Assembly (NCBI RefSeq): GCF_900636385.1
Contig: NZ_LR134269.1
Location: 1,240,001 to 1,304,000, forward strand
DNA: 64,000 nucleotides
DNA from: Staphylococcus warneri
GTDB lineage: Bacteria > Bacillota > Bacilli > Staphylococcales > Staphylococcaceae
Direction: 5' to 3'
Below the pieces are notes generated by a model, which worked only from the letters and a program-made list of their open reading frames with translations, was not told the DNA's origin and did not search any database. Of the stretch, positions 59,097-64,000 are shown in pieces (position 1 is the first letter of the stretch; each line of letters begins with the position of its first letter). A program made the translations under genes and the position numbers.

Positions 59097-60236
59097 ATGA
59101 AAATAGGTATTACTTGTTACCCGTCCATGGGTGGTTCAGGCATTATTGCTACAGAATTAGGCATAAAAATGGCAGAAAGAGGACACGAAGTCCATTTTAT
59201 CACTTCCAATATACCATTTAGAATCCGCAAACCATTACCAAATATGATTTTCCATCAAGTCGAAGTGAATCAATATGCCGTTTTCCAATATCCACCATAT
59301 GATATTACGTTAAGTACAAAAATTTCAGAGGTCATTAAAGAATATGATTTAGACATTCTACATATGCACTATGCTGTACCACATGCAATATGTGGTATTT
59401 TAGCGAAGCAAATGTCAGGTAAAGATATTAAAATAATGACGACCTTACATGGTACAGACATTACTGTACTCGGCTATGATCACTCATTAAAAGGTGCCAT
59501 TAAATTTGGTATAGAAGAAAGTGATATCGTTACAAGTGTGAGTCATTCTTTAGCAGAACAAACAAAAGAAATTATTCATACTGATAAAGAAATTGTACCA
59601 ATTTATAATTTTGTACGAGAAAATGAATTTCCAACACGACATGATGAAACCTTTAAAACTGACTATGGCATCTCACCCGATGAAAAGGTGCTCATACATG
59701 TTTCTAACTTTAGATCCGTCAAACGTATCGACACTATTATTGAAACGTTTGCCAAAGTACATGACAAAATACCTAGTAAATTAGTTCTCTTAGGTGATGG
59801 GCCTGAACTTATTGATATGCGTCAAAAAACTCGAGATTTAGGCGTTGAAGAACATGTACTATTTTTAGGCAAACAAGATAATGTGAGCGCATTTTATCAA
59901 TTGTCAGATTTAGTACTCTTATTAAGCGAAAAAGAAAGTTTTGGTTTAACACTATTAGAAGCAATGAAAACAGGCGTCGTACCTATAGGGTCAAACGCCG
60001 GCGGTATTAAAGAAGTTATCAAACATGGTGAAACAGGCTATATTGTTGATGTAGGGGATAGCGATCAAGCATCACATTATGCCATTAAATTGTTACAAGA
60101 TCGCAAACTTTATGAACAATTTCAGTCGCAAATGCTTTTAGACATTGAGCAACGTTTTGGTTCAGAACTAATTACTGATCAATATGAATATTATTATCGT
60201 AAAATGCTAAATAAAGGTGAGGACTTGCATGAGTAA
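59097..60236 (+). CDS. bshA: N-acetyl-alpha-D-glucosaminyl L-malate synthase BshA
   Basis: A 379-residue GT4 glycosyltransferase that joins UDP-GlcNAc to L-malate, the first step of bacillithiol synthesis. The N-terminal domain begins [22 protein letters not shown]; the donor-binding motif is in LLGDGPEL, and the EX7E catalytic pair is in [39 protein letters not shown] supports ATG 59097 over TTG 59094. The following cca and birA overlap or abut, so one operon. Confidence 0.94.
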   Translation: MKIGITCYPSMGGSGIIATELGIKMAERGHEVHFITSNIPFRIRKPLPNMIFHQVEVNQYAVFQYPPYDITLSTKISEVIKEYDLDILHMHYAVPHAICGILAKQMSGKDIKIMTTLHGTDITVLGYDHSLKGAIKFGIEESDIVTSVSHSLAEQTKEIIHTDKEIVPIYNFVRENEFPTRHDETFKTDYGISPDEKVLIHVSNFRSVKRIDTIIETFAKVHDKIPSKLVLLGDGPELIDMRQKTRDLGVEEHVLFLGKQDNVSAFYQLSDLVLLLSEKESFGLTLLEAMKTGVVPIGSNAGGIKEVIKHGETGYIVDVGDSDQASHYAIKLLQDRKLYEQFQSQMLLDIEQRFGSELITDQYEYYYRKMLNKGEDLHE

Positions 60237-61431
60237 TGAACTATTTGAAAGAGCTAAACCAATTTTAAACCAAATACAACAACATGGATATCAAGCTTAT
60301 TATGTTGGTGGTTCTGTTAGAGATTACTTAATGCAACGTCCAATCCATGATATAGATATCACTACGAGTGCTACGCCAGATGAAATCGAGTCAATTTTTG
60401 ACCATACGATTCCAGTTGGTAAAGAGCATGGCACGATTAATGTAGTATACAATCGTGAGAACTACGAAGTAACTACGTTTCGTGCAGAAGAAGAATATAT
60501 TGATCATCGACGACCTAGTGACGTACATTTTGTTCGAGATTTATATGAAGATGTACAACGTCGTGATTTTACCATTAATGCCATTGCAATGGATACAGAT
60601 TATCAAACATTTGATTATTTTAGTGGCGAAGATGATATTAACAATGGCATTATCAGAACGGTCGGTCAACCTACTGAACGATTTGAAGAGGATGCACTAC
60701 GCATATTACGAGGATTACGGTTTCAGTCACAACTTAATTTCAAAATTGAGTATCATACGTATAATGCTATGGCAAATCAAATGGAAGATATTAAATATTT
60801 ATCAATTGAACGTATCATCGTTGAACTAAAAAAATTAATTTCTGGTCAAAATGTTGCAAAGAGCTATCATCATCTCATCGAATTAAAGGCGTTTAACTTT
60901 ATACCTTATTTTCAAAATTTCGAAATGCATCAATTAAACATAGATGAACCAATACATTTCGATACATGGATTGCGTTAATTAATTCAAAATTTGATGAAC
61001 AACAACCTTTGTCACCGCTTAAAATCAGTAATAAAGAGAAGTCACATATTAAACAACTCACGACTATCATTAATCAATTACCAACCATTAACACTAAAAA
61101 AGATTTAATAATGATGGTATATGATTTTGATATCAATGATATATTAACCGTAATCGAGCTCAGCACACTACTCTCTAAAAACCAATTTGAGACACCCAAT
61201 CCACTGATAATTAATCCACAAACCATTATGGAAAGTTATCATCAATTACCAATTAATGAAAGACAACAACTTGCTGTTAATGGTAGTGATTTAATGCAAT
61301 ATTTAAATCAACGAGGTGGACCTTGGGTAAAAGATGTTTTGCGACAAATAGAATGTGCAGTGGTAACGAAACAAGTTATTAACTCACACGATGAAATAAT
61401 GAAATGGGTGGATAATCATGTCGAAATATAG
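60229..61431 (+). CDS. cca: CCA tRNA nucleotidyltransferase
   Basis: A 400-residue class II nucleotidyltransferase that builds or repairs the CCA end of tRNAs. The head domain has [11 protein letters not shown] and the catalytic [12 protein letters not shown]; the next conserved block is [12 protein letters not shown] followed by [16 protein letters not shown]. The C-terminal body domains are more variable. ATG 60229 is chosen behind GGTGAGG; GTG 60217 lies before the ribosome site. It overlaps bshA by 8 bases and birA by 14. RNase Z (24380) is its functional partner for CCA-less precursors. Confidence 0.95.
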   Translation: MSNELFERAKPILNQIQQHGYQAYYVGGSVRDYLMQRPIHDIDITTSATPDEIESIFDHTIPVGKEHGTINVVYNRENYEVTTFRAEEEYIDHRRPSDVHFVRDLYEDVQRRDFTINAIAMDTDYQTFDYFSGEDDINNGIIRTVGQPTERFEEDALRILRGLRFQSQLNFKIEYHTYNAMANQMEDIKYLSIERIIVELKKLISGQNVAKSYHHLIELKAFNFIPYFQNFEMHQLNIDEPIHFDTWIALINSKFDEQQPLSPLKISNKEKSHIKQLTTIINQLPTINTKKDLIMMVYDFDINDILTVIELSTLLSKNQFETPNPLIINPQTIMESYHQLPINERQQLAVNGSDLMQYLNQRGGPWVKDVLRQIECAVVTKQVINSHDEIMKWVDNHVEI

Positions 61432-62389
61432 TCAAGATGTCGTCAGAATGTTATATGAACATCAACCTGAATACATTTCAGGTCAATACATTGCAGATCA
61501 ATTAAATATTTCAAGAGCAGCAGTTAAAAAAGTTATTGATCAATTAAAAATGAATGGATGTCATATTGAATCGATTAATCATAAAGGGCATTTACTGAAA
61601 CAATTACCTGATCAATGGTACAGTGGCATTGTTAATCCAATTATTGAGCAACGTCACATTTTTGACTATGTTGACGTTATGAGTACAGTTGATTCAACTC
61701 AACTCAAAGCAAAGCAAGCACTAGTTGGGAACCAGGATTCATTTATTATTTTAAGCGATGAACAAACGAAAGGGCGTGGACGTTTCAATAGATATTGGCG
61801 TTCTACTAAAGGAAAAGGCCTTTGGATGTCCGTTGTTTTACGTCCTGATGTACCATACGCAATGATTCCTAAATTTAATTTGTTTATGGCATTAGGCATT
61901 AGAGATGCGATACAACAATTTTCTAAAGATGAGGTCACCATTAAATGGCCAAACGATATATACATAGATGGAAAAAAGGTATGTGGCTTTTTAACTGAAA
62001 TGGTTGCCAATTATGATGCTATTGAAGCAATCATATGTGGTATAGGCATTAATATGAATCATGATCCGTCTGATTTTGATGAAGAGATTCAACATAGCGC
62101 AACCAGTATACGTATTCATGCTGAAAACGACTTTAATAGATATGAATTTCTAGATGTATTAACACAAAATATTGAACGCCGCTATCAACAATTTTTAACT
62201 GTTCCATTTGAAGAGATTAGAGAAGAGTATATTGATGCAACAAATATGTGGAATAAACAATTACGTTTTACTGAAAATGATAAACAATTTATTGGTGAAG
62301 CGATAGATATTGATCATGATGGATTTTTAATGGTAAAAGATGATGAAGGGCAACTTAGAAGGTTAATCAGTGCAGATATAGAATTATAA
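61418..62389 (+). CDS. birA: Biotin operon repressor / biotin-protein ligase BirA
   Basis: A 323-residue bifunctional BirA. The N-terminal winged helix (about 1-65: [35 protein letters not shown]) gives biotin repressor function; the central ligase domain has the biotin motif [10 protein letters not shown] followed by [13 protein letters not shown] and [20 protein letters not shown]; a short C-terminal SH3-like domain ends the protein. Its acceptor AccB (2482) is in this window. ATG 61418 overlaps cca. No biotin operon operator is in the window. Confidence 0.95.
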   Translation: MSKYSQDVVRMLYEHQPEYISGQYIADQLNISRAAVKKVIDQLKMNGCHIESINHKGHLLKQLPDQWYSGIVNPIIEQRHIFDYVDVMSTVDSTQLKAKQALVGNQDSFIILSDEQTKGRGRFNRYWRSTKGKGLWMSVVLRPDVPYAMIPKFNLFMALGIRDAIQQFSKDEVTIKWPNDIYIDGKKVCGFLTEMVANYDAIEAIICGIGINMNHDPSDFDEEIQHSATSIRIHAENDFNRYEFLDVLTQNIERRYQQFLTVPFEEIREEYIDATNMWNKQLRFTENDKQFIGEAIDIDHDGFLMVKDDEGQLRRLISADIEL

Positions 62390-62413
62390 CAAAGTTAACT
62401 AGGAGAGATAGCT

Positions 62414-64000
62414 ATGGGAATAGCAACATATGCAGTTGTTGATTTGGAAACAACAGGTAATCAACTAGATTATGATGATATTATCCAAATCGGCATTACA
62501 TTCGTTCGACAAAATAAAATAATAGGCACGTATCATTCAATGATTCGAACTGATTTGGATATACCACCGTTTATTCAAGCACTCACTTCTATAGAAGAGA
62601 CAATGCTAGAACAAGCGCCGTATTTCAAAGAGATTGCCCAAGATATCTATCAACAATTGCAAGATTGTGTATTTGTTGCACATAATGTCGCATTTGATTT
62701 GAACTTCATTAAAAAAGCGTTTAAAAATTGTAATATCAAATACCGTCCAAAACGTGTGATGGATACGTTAGAGCTATTTAAAATTGCATTCCCAACAGAT
62801 AAAAGCTATCAGCTTAGTGAATTAGCTGAGGCACATGATATTCCTTTAAACAATGCACATAGAGCCGATGAAGATGCGACTACAACAGCACATTTGATGA
62901 TAAAAGCCTTTGAAAAGTTCGAACAATTGCCATTAGATACCTTAAAACAATTGTATTATTTAAGTAAGGACTTAAAATATGATTTATATCACATTTTATT
63001 TGAAATGGTACGCCAACATGATAACGCTACGTTAGATAGTCAATATGGCCAATTCGAACAAATCATCTATAAAAAGCAGGTTGATCTAAAAGGACCAGTT
63101 ACAGAATTTAATGGAACGCTAAAAACACTATATAAAAAAGCAACAAAACAATTAGGCTTAACCTATCGACCACAACAACTTTATTTGTCAGAAATCATAT
63201 TAGAACAACTCATGCATAGTGAAAAAGCGATGATTGAAGCACCGCTTGGAAGTGGAAAGTCATTAGCATATCTATTAGCGGCGTTAATGTATAATATCGA
63301 AACTGGTAGACATGTAATGATTTCAACTAATACCAAATTGTTACAAAGTCAATTATTAGAAAAAGATATTCCAGCACTTAATCAAGCACTTGATTTTAAA
63401 GTCAATGCAACATTAATTAAAAGCAAAAATGACTATATCTCTTTAGGACTAATCAGCCAAATCTTAAAAGAAGAAACAAATAATTACGAAGTTAGCATTC
63501 TTAAAATGCAATTATTAATATGGATAACAGAAACACACACAGGTGATATTCAAGAATTGAATTTAAAAGGCGGACAGAAAATGTATTTCGATCAGAAGAT
63601 TGAGACTTATGTGCCAGTCCGTCATGATATCCATTACTATAATTATCTCAAACGTAATGCGCAAAATATCCAAATAGGTATTACCAATCATGCACATCTA
63701 ATTCATTCGGATGCTGAAAATTCTATTTATCAAATGTTTGATGATTGTATTATTGATGAAGCACATCGATTACCAGATTATGCACTTAATCAAGTAACCA
63801 ATGAGTTAAATTATGCAGATATTAAATATCAGTTAGGTTTGATAGGTAAAAACGAAAATGAAAAACTTTTAAAAGCCATCGATCATTTAGAACAACAACG
63901 TATTTTAGAGAAACTAGACATTGCACCTATCGATGTTTTTGGTTTGAAATCTAATATTAATGACATACATGAACTCAATGAGCATTTATTTGACGATATA
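62414..64000 (+). CDS. dinG: DinG family 3'-5' exonuclease/helicase (N-terminal 529 residues)
   Basis: Truncated by the right window edge, 529 codons visible with an unbroken frame. The N-terminal DnaQ-type exonuclease domain has DLETTG (residues 10-15), [10 protein letters not shown] and HRADEDA. The helicase-like part has Walker A A276-P-L-G-S-G-K-S283 (a Leu where helicases have Thr), motif Ia [11 protein letters not shown] and DEAH at 448-451. Only one cysteine occurs between Walker A and DEAH, so there is no four-cysteine iron-sulfur cluster as in XPD or E. coli DinG. S. aureus DinG was reported to act as a nuclease rather than a helicase; the same is expected here. AGGAGA precedes ATG 62414, 24 bases after birA. 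Confidence 0.9.
   Translation, partial: MGIATYAVVDLETTGNQLDYDDIIQIGITFVRQNKIIGTYHSMIRTDLDIPPFIQALTSIEETMLEQAPYFKEIAQDIYQQLQDCVFVAHNVAFDLNFIKKAFKNCNIKYRPKRVMDTLELFKIAFPTDKSYQLSELAEAHDIPLNNAHRADEDATTTAHLMIKAFEKFEQLPLDTLKQLYYLSKDLKYDLYHILFEMVRQHDNATLDSQYGQFEQIIYKKQVDLKGPVTEFNGTLKTLYKKATKQLGLTYRPQQLYLSEIILEQLMHSEKAMIEAPLGSGKSLAYLLAALMYNIETGRHVMISTNTKLLQSQLLEKDIPALNQALDFKVNATLIKSKNDYISLGLISQILKEETNNYEVSILKMQLLIWITETHTGDIQELNLKGGQKMYFDQKIETYVPVRHDIHYYNYLKRNAQNIQIGITNHAHLIHSDAENSIYQMFDDCIIDEAHRLPDYALNQVTNELNYADIKYQLGLIGKNENEKLLKAIDHLEQQRILEKLDIAPIDVFGLKSNINDIHELNEHLFDDI

Noticed and set aside
59006..59221. Short open frame spanning the end of the mazG-like gene and start of bshA
   Set aside because: It is a shadow in another frame across two well-supported genes.

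Overview
The window is an AT-rich stretch of firmicute chromosome. Gene order and protein sequences place it in the genus Staphylococcus: accBC-nusB-xseAB-ispA-argR-recN-bfmB operon, zwf/rnz/proC, fur-xerD-scpAB-rluB-srrAB-ribU, recQ-ebpS-ypdA-ansA-cmk-rpsA-der-gpsA-hup, hepS-menG-hepT-ndk-aroCBA, bshA-cca-birA-dinG. It is not S. aureus: compared with S. aureus orthologues as I remember them, EbpS is much longer with different repeats, SrrB lacks two cysteines, arginine biosynthesis genes lie directly upstream of accB, and no malR lies next to malA. A coagulase-negative species is the likeliest source; I do not name one. Nothing looks recently acquired: I see no insertion sequence, prophage, CRISPR array, tRNA or rRNA gene.

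Layout. 1-2300: end of an argJ-argB-argD arginine operon closed by a strong terminator. 2400-10055: fatty-acid carboxylase genes (accB, accC, an Asp23-family gene), nusB, xseA-xseB-ispA, the arginine repressor argR and recN. 10330-16818: four-gene branched-chain 2-oxoacid dehydrogenase operon, bacilliredoxin brxB, an aromatic-acid exporter-like protein, and a 31-codon membrane protein on the minus strand that matches Prli42. 16984-28701: pepT-like peptidase, gnd, malA with a promoter and LacI-type operator, AraC/GyrI-type regulator, zwf, rnz, proC, a short-chain dehydrogenase, an aldo/keto reductase and nudF. 28806-35503: fur, xerD, a DUF309 gene, scpA-scpB-rluB and srrA-srrB. 35638-36430: FMN riboswitch and riboflavin transporter ribU. 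36481-41142: ferredoxin, a frameshifted ypbB-like gene, recQ and ebpS. 41331-48497: ypdA, ansA, cmk, rpsA, der, gpsA and hup. 48740-57836: hepS-menG-hepT-ndk, then aroC-aroB-aroA-TPR-ypiB-DUF1405. 57881-64000: metallopeptidase, mazG-like gene, bshA-cca-birA and the first 529 codons of dinG.

How the genes connect. Three bacillithiol genes (bshA, brxB, ypdA) are present. Chorismate (aroCBA) and polyprenyl diphosphate (ispA, hepS/hepT) feed menaquinone, whose last methylation is by menG; SrrAB is the respiratory sensor thought to read this pool. gnd and zwf supply NADPH. argR sits 5.7 kb downstream of its likely targets argJBD. Almost every transcription unit ends in a clear intrinsic terminator, often shared by convergent genes. 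Points most worth checking are the frameshift in the ypbB-like gene, the Prli42-like microprotein, the SrrB cysteine loss, the enlarged EbpS, and the RBS switch behind the FMN aptamer. I found no undescribed defence or mobile system.
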